This document shows, in pieces, positions 53,957-64,000 of a stretch of 64,000 bases of DNA (positions within the stretch are counted from its first letter, which is position 1; each line of letters starts with the position of its first letter). The notes under the pieces were generated by a model. That model saw nothing but the letters and a program-made list of their open reading frames with translations. It was not told where the DNA came from and searched no databases. Source of the stretch: Eleusine coracana subsp. coracana (taxonomy: Eukaryota > Streptophyta > Magnoliopsida > Poales > Poaceae); NCBI GenBank assembly GCA_032690845.1, contig CM064426.1:71040403-71104402 (forward strand), read 5' to 3'. The translations under genes and the position numbers were made by a program.

Positions 53957-54472
53957 CTTGCTTGTTGGGCTATTGCAAGGTGTGGAAGATCAAATGTACG
54001 GAACTTACTTTTGCATACGACGACTCCTTGCCTATGTGCTCCTATTTATAGCAATTAGCAAGTCATCTCGTAGGCCGTAGCAACTCCCAAGTTTAATAAT
54101 GATAAGAGATAGCAAAAACCGCTGATACTATATGATTGAAGGCGGATATTGTGAATTAGTTAGCCAAGTAATGCAAGAGATAGCTGAAACGTGTGATGCA
54201 TGGGATATAGTGGAAGATGGATATTATGGAAGACGCGGGTATTGGATTTGCTTTCATTTATGAAGAATACATTATTAAATAGTCTCCCAACTTCTTTTAT
54301 CATACACAATTATCTAAAGTATAAATGACTTGTTTTGATGACAACCCTATATACCTATATAAGAATATGATATTCCTTATATATTTTTCTGTTTTAAACT
54401 AAGAAAATAAAGGCTCCCTTTTTGGTGTGCTTGACAATGATGTCATGCTATGAGGGCTCGATTGGTTTGATT
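53957..54472. other. Upstream region of the small secreted protein gene
   Basis: AT-rich, apart from the TATA box nothing distinctive is seen. Confidence 0.5.
54046..54054 (-). promoter_or_regulatory. TATA box of the small secreted protein gene
   Basis: CTATAAATA on the minus strand, about 90 bases before the ATG at 53956, leaving room for a 5' UTR of about 60 bases. Confidence 0.6.
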
Positions 54473-55280
54473 CACTACTACAAAAAGGATCATAAACAGT
54501 GCTCCATCAGCAGCGGTTGCTCTAGAACCGCTGCTAATAGTTTATCAACAGCGGTTCAGAAATATGGGACCAAACCAATAATTATAGCCCTTACGAACTG
54601 CTGCTAATAATAGGTATCAACAGCGATTCATTTGTAGAACCGTTTATCAACAACGGTTCATTTATCTCAACCATTGTTGATAAGCAGTTATCAGCAACGG
54701 TTCTAGACTTGTGGGGACCGATCAATAATGACTGAACTAGACCGTTGTCTCTAATTCTAACATAGTACGATGGTAGCAAAATATAGACCAAAACAGTAAA
54801 TCTCTCATTTTTCTTTCAGAATGACCAGCAGATAGCCATGGTTGAAGCTCTTAGTGACTAATGTACAACATGATTGTGAGACGGAAGGAGAAGAGAAATT
54901 ATTTTAGAGCTCTTATTAGTTTGGATGTAATGTAGTAGATTTGTCTGTTAATTTTGGTCAGCAGACTCAATGTTGCTCTGTGTTTTAAAAATTATGCTTA
55001 AATGTTATTTGTATTGAGATATGTTTGTGAAGTAATCAACACACAGTGCCAAAACAATACTGATTTGGTCCCAAGCATTCACTTGTTCTGCTGTACAATC
55101 TAAAATTATTCTTGTTGTTGCTAAAGTATTTGTGAAATACTAGAATTATTTTTTTAAATAGGAATATGTTTCAGCAGTGATTCATAACTTGAAACCGTTG
55201 TTGATATATGAAGTATCAGCAATGGTTCACCGCTACTAATGAGGGGTTTTGAATTGCTGCTGATGAGTTTTATAGTAGTG
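54473..55280. mobile_element. Non-autonomous CACTA element, 808 bp
   Basis: Left end CACTACTACAAAAAGG, right end inverted CACTACTATAAAA. Many subterminal ATCAACAGCGGTTC-type repeats in both directions at both ends. 3-bp flanks ATT and GTT differ by one base. No transposase. Confidence 0.85.
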
Positions 55281-55741
55281 GTTGCTACCTAGGCAGGCAG
55301 CGATCCCAGTTCCCAGCGACTCAAAATCAAGCACCTAGGACGCTGTCTGAGCCAGACGATTTGGCCAGGATGCAAATTAAAGAGGCCCTCAATGTTTGAA
55401 GCAAAGCACTAGTTCTGTGCAAAGTAACTCAGTTACTCAGCAATGAAGCGTACATTGAGTGGCGCGTGAATTCAGGTACCAAAGCAGCGGTCAGACCAGA
55501 CGGCTAAGGTCTGCCGTGCACCACCACCACTCTGCTCGCCACGGCGGCTTGTTTGTCGGCCCGTGCGCCTGCGAATAAAATGGGCGCCGGATCATTTGAT
55601 ATTTCAAGCAAGCTTCAATGCGTAAACTGACCTTTTTTTTTGAAGAAAAAAGGAGAGAAAGTTATAAACTGAGGTTCGTGCGGCTGCTACCAAGGCCGCC
55701 TCCTGGCTGTGGACCGGCCCTCGGAAACAGAAGGTTTTGAG
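55281..55741. other. Intergenic
   Basis: No gene. It lies between the CACTA element and the sulfurtransferase 3' flank that is shared with 23529-23800. Confidence 0.5.
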
Positions 55742-56092
55742 AATCTGTAGATCTGCATTGTGTAAATACAGAGCAACACTTGCTGATCATGTGAAACAGA
55801 AATGCGAGAACACATCCGCAGAAAAACAAAGTATGCATATTGACAATGACAGGCAGAACCTTTTCATTTCATTATCATCATATTGTCCTACGACAGAGGA
55901 GCCTCACAAAAGGAGATTGCTGGCCCTTCATTCATAGTATATGGACAATCTTTCTGTTTCAACATTTACAGTGAAAAACCAAACGGCTTCACTTCCCAGA
56001 CATCTTCAGTGTCCTTTACCTTTCTCCACAGTCCACAGGATCGCAGTACAGGCGTAGTACAATCGTTGGTCCTCCATAAACTGCACAAGGTA

Positions 56093-59000
56093 TTAAGCAG
56101 CAGTATCAACTGGCGTGTCAGGGTGGGCACCCCATTCGGTCCATGATCCATCATACACAGCTACGTCAGTTTTGCCAAGGCGATGAAGTCCCTACGATGA
56201 GACCATGGGTTATAGCAGAACCATTTATACCTTTTAGAAAGTGAATTTCAAAGAGCTCATGTCTAATCTTACCAAGGCTAATATGCATGCTGTCACACCG
56301 GTGCCGCAAGAGGTCACTAGGGGCTGATCAAGTGATATTCCTGAAAGCAGATCAAACCAAAGTAAATAATAAAGACTGACAAAGCTACTGCTGATTTGAT
56401 TTTTTTTAACTAGACTTTTGCAGATCTACATGAGATCCATTAGATATGATGGCCTTCTACAAAACCAATGATGTTAGGGATGGGACACTTTCAACGAATC
56501 CAACAGAAAAATGGCATACTAATAGCCAGCAAATATGATCACATTTGTTGTCTATATCATGGAGAATCAATGTTCAAAAAAACATTATTAAACTTCGTTT
56601 AATCGAATCTAAACGCTACACAAAGGCCCAGCGTCTCGTTTAGGGGGTAGACGTTCAATTAGACGCTGGGCGTGCCTAGGCGGGCGTTTACGCACGTTGC
56701 GGTGATTAAATGGTGCAGAATCGGCGATTAAACGGAGCGGAATCCACTTAATCGTGTGGATCGCAGGCAGGAAAGGCTAGCGGCGCGTGGGAAAGAAGGG
56801 CGAGCTGCACGCAGGCACAGGAAATAGCTCTGCCTCTTCTTCGCAGCCTCCAGGAACAGAGGGTACTCCGCTTCTCCTTCGCTGGGGCTCTGCTTCTCCA
56901 TTGATCTGTTGCTCCTTATACTCTTGTTCTTGGATTGGGATTAGGATGGCGACATCCCAAGCTGCAGCTGCTGCTGGTACTGTGGCAGTGGCTCCTGATG
57001 TCATTGAGGTTGACAACCACCTAAAGAGGAAATCATCTGATATAGGCTTGGGATTGGGGGTGTCTCTGTGGTCCCAATGAAAAGTACAAAGTCAAGAGGA
57101 AATCATCTGATATTACTGATTATGCTCTCAGAATAAAAAATATATAGAAAAACAAAAAAGTTTAATCACGTTTACTCTTCCTAGGCGCTAAACTTCATGC
57201 TAGCGTTCGCCTAGCGTTCAACGTTTTTTTGAACATTGTGGAGAATCAAAGTTCTAGGAATTACGAGAGAATTGTTTATAGAGAAAAACTTAAGTGATCC
57301 ACTACTTCGAGTTATGAGTCAAAGGACTTACATGTTGGTACTAACCAAAAGGCTATCACAGCAAAAATGTGGTGAATGCCACATTTAGATTAAGATATGG
57401 ATCTAGGGATTCCAAATTAACTAAACAGAAGATTGACATGCAGTTAAGATGAAAATAATGCCTGGGTTCAGTGGAGGCCACCATCAAGCAGGGATAAAGT
57501 ACTTGCAACTTCTATGGATGGAATATTTTTACCTTCTTGCTCAAATCGCTTACGGAGCTCATCCTGAGGCAATAGCTTTTGTGAACTGTCAAGCACCTAC
57601 AGAAAGTCAAGAATAAGCCATTCGAAATAATATTCCAAGAGATAAAAAAAAAAAGTCCTGACATATACATGGATTTCTAGGTGGGACACTGATCCAAATT
57701 CTAGTGCGACATCGTATAACCAAAATACAATACAAGCACAGGTCATCTGATTCTCTATTGTAACATGGCTAATGATGTATCACAGTAGCCTCAGATCCAC
57801 AAGTGCGTCTACTAACAATATCATGATATAAATCTAGTATACGATGCAAAAGAGGCATACAACTTTCCAACCATTAGTGTATCTAGTACACCTCATCAAG
57901 AATTCAAATGAAGGCTGAGTAAACAATTTCAGAGAATAAATGACATTATAATAAGCACCAAATGTGAAATATGATAGGCTGAAAAGTGATCTCCAACTGA
58001 GAAGTTTATAAGAGAGAAGTGCCTAATACTATAGTTGTAATAAAGAGCCAAAAAATGCAGAAGATGAAATCATCAATGTAAGCAAAAGTAGCAAATTTTC
58101 ACCTGAGGAAAAGGGACACATTTGCTTCCAGGCACATGACCACTTCTTATTCCCTTCCGTGGCTCAGGAACTGCACCATCAAATCTGAAGTGGGAGTTTC
58201 AAAATCACAACACTAAAACTGTTGAACAGAAGTACAGGAAGCAAAGGTACAAACTTGAATAACACATCCACAAAGTTAACATGTTAGGGTTGCATGTGCT
58301 ATGCTAGTTAACAGAAAATTAAGATACCGGACTGCAAAAGCATGACTGAACTATTAGCAAACCAAAATGGTGCAGATACTAAGACCATGGAAATTATCTG
58401 AATCATTGCATTGAATGAACCACTTAGGGCCATTGTTTCCAGTTTGTATGAAGGCTGTACAGTTTAGAATTAGTTTGTTACTAGTACAAGTTAAATTGTA
58501 ATAATGTACTACTACAGCTCCAAAAAGATGCTTTCAAGTAGTTAAGTCACAGTAAAAGCAGTGCCTTCAGTAACCCCACACATACTAAACAGAGCCTGAA
58601 GGATAATGGCAAAGGTTTATATGGACTCCATGCATGTGTGTGATTACTAAAACAATTTTAACGAAATCAAAATACAAGCAATATACCTAGGTTTTGACCG
58701 AGCATCGATAAGTTGATGTGTCCGTGTACCAATGTTCTCTTTGACCTGAACATGTGACCAGTTAGTGTTATCAAATACACAGAAAGAGTTGGCAATATGT
58801 GGCATTGGGCGCTTAAGCATCCCAACCTGATCAAGACTCCAAAGAAGATGAGGCTGCAGCTTTGCTTCAAATGTGGCAGGACCGACCTAATATAAAGAAA
58901 TAAATATATAAATAGAGGTAATGGCAAACTGAAAATTAAAGTTAAACACCAGTCATAAGAGTTCATAATCATATCTGACACTGAATGCAGAGTCTAGTAT

Positions 59001-61901
59001 CTCCATAACAGCACTAAGGTCATTGATGCTGATTGCAACTACAATACTGCTAAAAGAAATGGAGAAAAGAAGAAGATTCTGAACACATTACCGATTGCCC
59101 CTGGTAAACTTTCTCAATTGCTTCGCAAGCAGCACTGGCCTTCACAATGGCATCACTGGAAGCACTTGATTCAACATCATACCCAGCCGCACGCCACTGG
59201 GGCAAACCTCCATCTAATACCCAAACTTTATCATGTCCAAAGACACGGAACATCCTGTTGTCAAACAAGTATATCACATTGACAAAAAGTATTAGATCAG
59301 AAGTACAAATGAGGATTTTGATGACACAGAGAACTTAGTAATCACAAGGGAAGTCTTGTAATGGGAAAAAGAAGATTAGCATCTTGTTTCGGCTCCACCT
59401 TAGCAGTTTTTTACATAGATCTGTGAAGAAGCGCAAGCTTACCACCAAACACGAGCAGCGCTAAACAGCCCCTTTCCATCATAAACTACTATCCCATCTT
59501 TGTTGTAGATGCCAAGGGCGGATACAGCAGCTGAAAATGCCTTTTCAGATGGCAGCATGTGTGGTAACTGAACTCAATAAAAAAAATGATATCAATTCTA
59601 CAAGGTGGTGCTTAAAAAATTGAAAAGTTAATTGACTGAAATGGTATCTCTTAAAATCAGACTACTTTGGCAGCTTGTACTACTGCATCTTCACCTTGAC
59701 AAAAGAGATAGTTTTATGTTGATGCATAAAATGATAATTCTAAAGATCAGGACAAAAGTTGTGTGGACTTCTTTTCCCTCACTCTTCTTTACAGTATAAA
59801 TTCTGATCTGCAACATCATTATAAAGAGCAATCCGGATGACATCTGGCGTGTTACCTAACCAAATATTTGAACCTAACCCAGGCTGAGTTCAGAGGACTT
59901 GACAACCAAGTGAGCTGCCAGATTACAAGCACAACATTCTCCAAACACAAATTTAACATTTGAATTTGAAATGTGTCTACTATCAAGACTAGTATTACAA
60001 GGTTGGAAATTTAGAAACTAAAAATATCAACAAGAAAAGGAGAGAGTCTAGTCTAGGCACCGCCGGGCCAGCACAACCATGAGTGGTATTAAGCTTTGCT
60101 AGTAAATTTCAGCAACTGAAGCAGCCAGATCACAACACACAAAACTAGTAGTTATCTGTTTGTGTTCTATAATCCGGATATGCCAGGTTTAATTTGCTCG
60201 TCTGAAGTTTCACTTTCAGATGTTGGCTACCCTATTGCTTGCTTGCAGCTAATGTGTAAGCACGTGATCTGAAGATGACTACTCCGACAGTGTTCTAAAT
60301 TCATTCAGTGGGGTTCTTAAATGATTTGGTTGGTCCAAGAATTTCTGGGAAAAACTGTTCTTAGCAGATGCAAATTTCATCTATAGACTAAAAAAATATC
60401 AGTGCAGTATATATAAAATTAATGATAAAAATAGCGTGATCTGTATAACATAGAAATTAAACACCGTACGTATGAATTTATACTGATTGACAATAAAGTG
60501 TATAAGAAATAGATCCGAACTTACAGTGGATGTCTTGTCAGATATTCCATCGACATCAAAGAACAAAGCACCAGGAATATGAGCCACCTGGAAACAAGAT
60601 AGAAGCAAATTTTCAAGAATGAGAACTTCTAAAACCGTGATACTGGTATTCCACACAATAGGTCAGAAAAGGTATGCCTGCTATATTGAGTTAGATATGC
60701 CTAATGCTAGAACATTTTCAGAAGCAAATGTCAGCCTCATACAATATGCTAAGAAAGAGTCAAGTGATTGTATGAGAAACAAATAATTCAGAGTTCAGAT
60801 GTGAAACTTAAGGAAACAAACAAATTACTTGAGTGGCAATTCACAAATTGGAAAACCACAAAAGCACAAGGAATCATTACCTGGTACTCTTGAAGTGGAT
60901 TCCTTTGTTCTGCAGGCATATACCAAGAGGCATCAAGTACCTACACAGAGATGCACGAATAAGGAAAAAAACATTTGACAGAAAGAGAGCAATCAGTGAA
61001 GAACATATTCGTACACTTGAATCCTGTTTCTAGTGAATATGCATTTCACTGGTCATCTTTTTTAAGGTGGCTACAAACCCCTTTAACACTACATCTTAAG
61101 GTCAACAACAAAGAAAATGACCTGATGTCCTTGAAGCGGAGTTTAAATGGTAATATGAATTCAGCTTGATTGTGATTTGTGAATATCAAATAAAGAGTGA
61201 AAAGCCCCCACTTTCCTGCTTGAACTGTAGTATAAGCAGCATAAGTACTTATATCCTACAATCGAGTGTGCCTATCGCGTACAGCTTAAGTATGTCCAAC
61301 AAAACAACCCCCAAAGTCTCTCACTTGCCCAAACTTGTAATTCACACGGCAGGCTAACATCACTTACATAGCAAAATCAGCACCTATAGTCCTAAAAAGG
61401 GTCGGCACAAGCTCCGCTTCAACTTACAAGATCAGCTAACAGTAGCAATAAAGCACCCCAGCACTGAGCTACTTACCTTCACGTCGGGGTCCCTGAGGTT
61501 GGCGTGCAGCCACTCGGCCGACACCACGGGCTCTGTCCGCGGCAGCGTGTGGACGCTGGAGGCCTCCGACATCGCCGACGATGTGGCGTTGCAACGCGCC
61601 GCGATCCCGAACGCGCCCGTCAGCGGCGATGGCGCGCTGCACCCGAACCCGGCGTCCACCGCGGCGTGCGCCGGCCATCCGACCCGACTCTGCAAGGCAC
61701 AGAACAGCGGACCCGTCAGACTGGGGAGGATCGAATTCGCGGTAAAGCGGCGGGATTTACGACCGCGAGGAGAGTAGCGACGAGGAGGAGGGGAAGGAGG
61801 GATTCCTTGTAGAGGGAACGCGCGAGGATGTGGTTCGGCCGCGCGGCGCCGCGGAACGCCGCGGCGGCGGCGGCGGCGCGGGAGAGGAGGGACGCCGCCA
61901 T
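56093..61901 (-). CDS. STR1: Thiosulfate/3-mercaptopyruvate sulfurtransferase, mitochondrial
   Basis: Twelve exons on the minus strand: 61901-61761, 61689-61477, 60940-60881, 60587-60525, 59567-59443, 59254-59092, 58886-58827, 58745-58687, 58184-58103, 57596-57533, 56340-56273, 56191-56093. All have GT-AG borders and together 1197 bases, 398 aa, close to the plant family. Residues 1-32 are Ala/Arg-rich without acids, a mitochondrial presequence. Two rhodanese domains: EPVVSAEWLHANL..VAHIPGALFFDVDGI..VYDGKGLFSAARVWW, and HQLIDARSKPRFDG..SGHVPGSKCVPFP, with the catalytic Cys in SCGTGVTA. It transfers sulfur from 3-mercaptopyruvate or thiosulfate to thiols or cyanide. It is the only clearly intact multi-exon gene here. 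Confidence 0.95.
56568..57238. mobile_element. Internally deleted hAT element in a sulfurtransferase intron, 671 bp
   Basis: Ends CAATGTTCAAAAAAACATT and, inverted, CAATGTTCAAAAAAACGTT. 8-bp target duplication TGGAGAAT is exact (56560-56567 and 57239-57246). Inside, AT-poor arms with GCGTTTAGG/CGCC words enclose a short frame from ATG 56945 (MATSQAAAAAGTVAVAPDVI) that resembles the N-terminal leader of plant hAT transposases, cut off before the BED finger. Confidence 0.9.
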
Positions 61902-62180
61902 GGGTAGGGTTCTGGGGGTTCTAGAAGTTTCGGGAAGAGATGTTGGTGGCGATGGGGTGGAAGGAGCTGGGTGGGTCGCTGTCGACGTGGCCGTCGTGGT
62001 GGCGGAATCCGCAAACACCCCCTGTTTCGCGATAATCCACGGCGGCACCGCATTGGTTTTTGCCAAACTCTACCAAATTTCATTTGTTTATAAGGGCATA
62101 TTTGGATGTCTAAACTACTGTATGTTTCATGATTAAACTGGTAGACCAAACCAAATCTGCCGTCAGTATTATTCAGTTAC
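61902..62180 (-). promoter_or_regulatory. 5' UTR and core promoter of the sulfurtransferase
   Basis: 61902-62030 is GC-rich on the sense strand with CCACC/CGCC words, fitting a housekeeping 5' UTR without a clear TATA box. Further upstream turns AT-rich. Confidence 0.45.
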
Positions 62181-63756
62181 AACATGTATCGCTAAGTGTG
62201 ACCGACATCACTTTTGTATAGATTGATATTAAAATAAAGAAGAAAAGTATAACAAAAATAATGTGAAAGGAAGAAGATAAGCACCGCATATGAAGTAATT
62301 CCACCATCTTGATTGACTTGTGCATCTGGTTCTCCTAATCCCTTGCCACACAGAAGTATATCCGATGAAAATGGAAACTCACTGGCTGGCGACTCCATTT
62401 GCTCCTTGCTCTATTGCTAGTCCCTTACCAGTACTGGTTGGCGACTCCAGCTCCTCTTTTTTTTGTGCTTAGGTGAAGAAAGAGCAAGAGCAAAAATAAT
62501 GGGTGGATGAAAGTTGATCACTGTAGATAAGGGCAAAATATAAAAAATGATGCGAGTAGATAAGGCATTTGGTATCTTTGATTTCATCTGCACACAACTT
62601 TTAGCAATTGGAATCACCAAATAGTATGTTTTTTATGGACGTTTCTTCTATTTGATTCTTACAAGCTGTCGACGTTCCATGCCATAGTGATTTGGAATGG
62701 TCTGGCAAGAACTATACTCTCCAATGTTAGCTATTGGGTTGCACCTAGGATGTTCGATGAAATGCCTTTGATATTATTTTTTGCGATAAAAATGCCGATG
62801 ATATTAGAATATCATGGACCACGATTATATATATTAGTATTTCAATTTATAATACATTGTATATCTTTTATTATTTGTTCTACTTTTTTGTAAAATTGTT
62901 ACAAGTTCTTATATGATTTGCTCCATGCATGTTTATATATAAGAGCATTAATATTTTTTTTCTAAATATTTTTTGTTATTTTATATATGTATTATTGAAC
63001 TTGAGACAAACCATTATTTGATTAAAATATCTTTTTCCTGCTAAGCGCTTTTAAGATCATGAATCATAAAAAATACCGATTTGGCAATGGTTTGAAACAA
63101 CAAATATTTTTGTACCCCTACTCACTTGTTGCAATAGATAATTCATCTCATTTTAGTTGAATCCATTGAGTTTAATTAATTTTTACACCAAATATGTTAA
63201 GGTCTAACTATTACTTTTGGTGATTTACCAGTGAATCTAAATCTAAAAGATGAAATGTTAAGAATCGAAGTACAATTATCTTGCTTGTGGAAAAGCATTT
63301 CTTAATACAACTATATCCTTTTTAATTTGATTATCAATAACAATGAGTCTTTTATTAGATCTTTAATGCTAGTGCCTTATCTTTGGTCATCTGCCTTTGT
63401 TTTCCCCTAAAATCCTACATATTTGGAGTGCTTGATGAATGTCTAAAAAATTCAGCAGTATGACAAATATGAATGTGGAACTTTCTTTCTTAACCATTTG
63501 ATCTGTGTGACTCGTTCTTGGTGCATAACTAGTCACTCTAAATGTTGAAACATTTATATACTACTAGTATGAATGAAAAGCATGTGATGGCCTTATCTCA
63601 GTCTCCACGCCTCCTCTATCGTGGGACAATAGAAATGATGTAATGAAAGAAAAATCTGCTGCCATTGTCAATATTTGTGTTTTGTTTTCATCGGACGTGT
63701 ACTTATGTTTGTGTGCACTGGATCAGTATTGCTCTTTTCTTTATTTATAAGATGCA
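62181..63756. other. AT-rich intergenic, no gene seen
   Basis: Only short frames. A minus-strand stretch at 62398-62275 reads smoothly (MESPASEFPFSSDILLCGKG) but lacks splice or family support. GGCTGGCGACTCCA/GGTTGGCGACTCCA at 62385 and 62438 is a small direct repeat. Confidence 0.5.
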
Positions 63757-63943
63757 AAAAAGCAGATAGTAATAGTATCAATCTGATTTACACTAGTCTA
63801 GTGCAAAAGTGTTGATCTTATATTATGTTATGTCCAGCAGGGTGGATGTCTCTGTGAAAAAAGCAGATAATATCAATCTGATTTACACTACTCTCGTGCA
63901 AAAGCGTTGATCTTATCTCGAGCAGGGTGGATGTCTCTATGGT
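63757..63943. repeat. Tandem duplication, about 95 bp x 2
   Basis: AAAAAAGCAGATA..CAATCTGATTTACACTA..AGCAGGGTGGATGTCTCT occurs twice in a row, with small indels between the units. Confidence 0.85.
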
Positions 63944-64000
63944 GTCCTTACCGGTGCTGCTGTTGTTGGTCCCTATTGCAACTGAAGATAAGTAATAGAA

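Noticed and set aside
53838..54080. 80-codon plus-strand frame
   Set aside because: It is the shadow of the secreted protein gene on the minus strand, which has the signal peptide and TATA box.
62275..62398. Smooth minus-strand frame MESPASEFPF..
   Set aside because: Too short, no family recognised and no convincing exon borders.

Overview
This is nuclear DNA of a grass, judging from split genes with GT-AG introns, a gypsy element of the RIRE2/Tat type, Stowaway/CACTA/hAT/MULE elements with grass-style termini, and GC-rich terminal coding exons. The CACTA element with TTTGCCGAGTGT-type subterminal repeats would fit a panicoid grass, but the species cannot be settled from the sequence. The window is a receptor-kinase cluster heavily rebuilt by transposons, ending in one clean housekeeping gene.

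Layout. 1-1650: right part of a very long gypsy-type LTR; a full-length relative stands alone at 32871-36500. 1920-2156: last exon of a proline-rich protein. 3960-5240: DUF26 (Gnk2) receptor-kinase pseudogene holding a MULE with 9-bp target duplications. 5334-16338: an 11-kb Tat-lineage gypsy element on the minus strand with an exact CTTTC target duplication, two RNase H domains, and an antisense multi-exon gene with its own TATA box. 18590-23521 (TKP-A) and 48030-53105 (TKP-B): two copies of a five-coding-exon gene in which a non-RD cytoplasmic kinase is fused to a lectin-receptor-kinase-type domain that has lost catalytic residues, i.e. a kinase-pseudokinase tandem protein. 27357-29569: DUF26 + membrane segment + LecRK-type kinase, broken. 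30712-31122 and 31628/46417-47020: further kinase C-lobe copies, the last split by a 14.8-kb nest of insertions flanked by GTGAT. The nest contains a small reverse-oriented LTR element, the 3.6-kb solo LTR, a 3.4-kb MULE with a GRF zinc-finger gene, a 1.8-kb non-LTR retroposon with a 15-bp target duplication, and a hAT-like MITE. 53603-53956: a small secreted cysteine-rich protein. 56093-61901: an intact 12-exon mitochondrial thiosulfate/3-mercaptopyruvate sulfurtransferase on the minus strand, with a hAT element in one intron. 62100-64000: AT-rich, no gene seen.

How the parts relate. The pseudokinase half of both TKP genes matches the kinase of the neighbouring DUF26 receptor kinase, and TKP-B also shares 3' flanking sequence with it. 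The simplest reading is that the intronless kinase exon and 3' UTR of a DUF26-LecRK-type gene were joined to the last exon of a cytoplasmic kinase, and the fusion was then duplicated. A fragment of the sulfurtransferase 3' flank lies behind TKP-A, showing that the duplicated block once included that gene's end. Kinase 1 of each TKP copy carries its own inactivating lesion (a 1-base deletion in A, CGA to TGA in B), whereas the long pseudokinase exon is open in both. Plant tandem kinases are a known source of pathogen resistance, so this pair is the most interesting content of the window.
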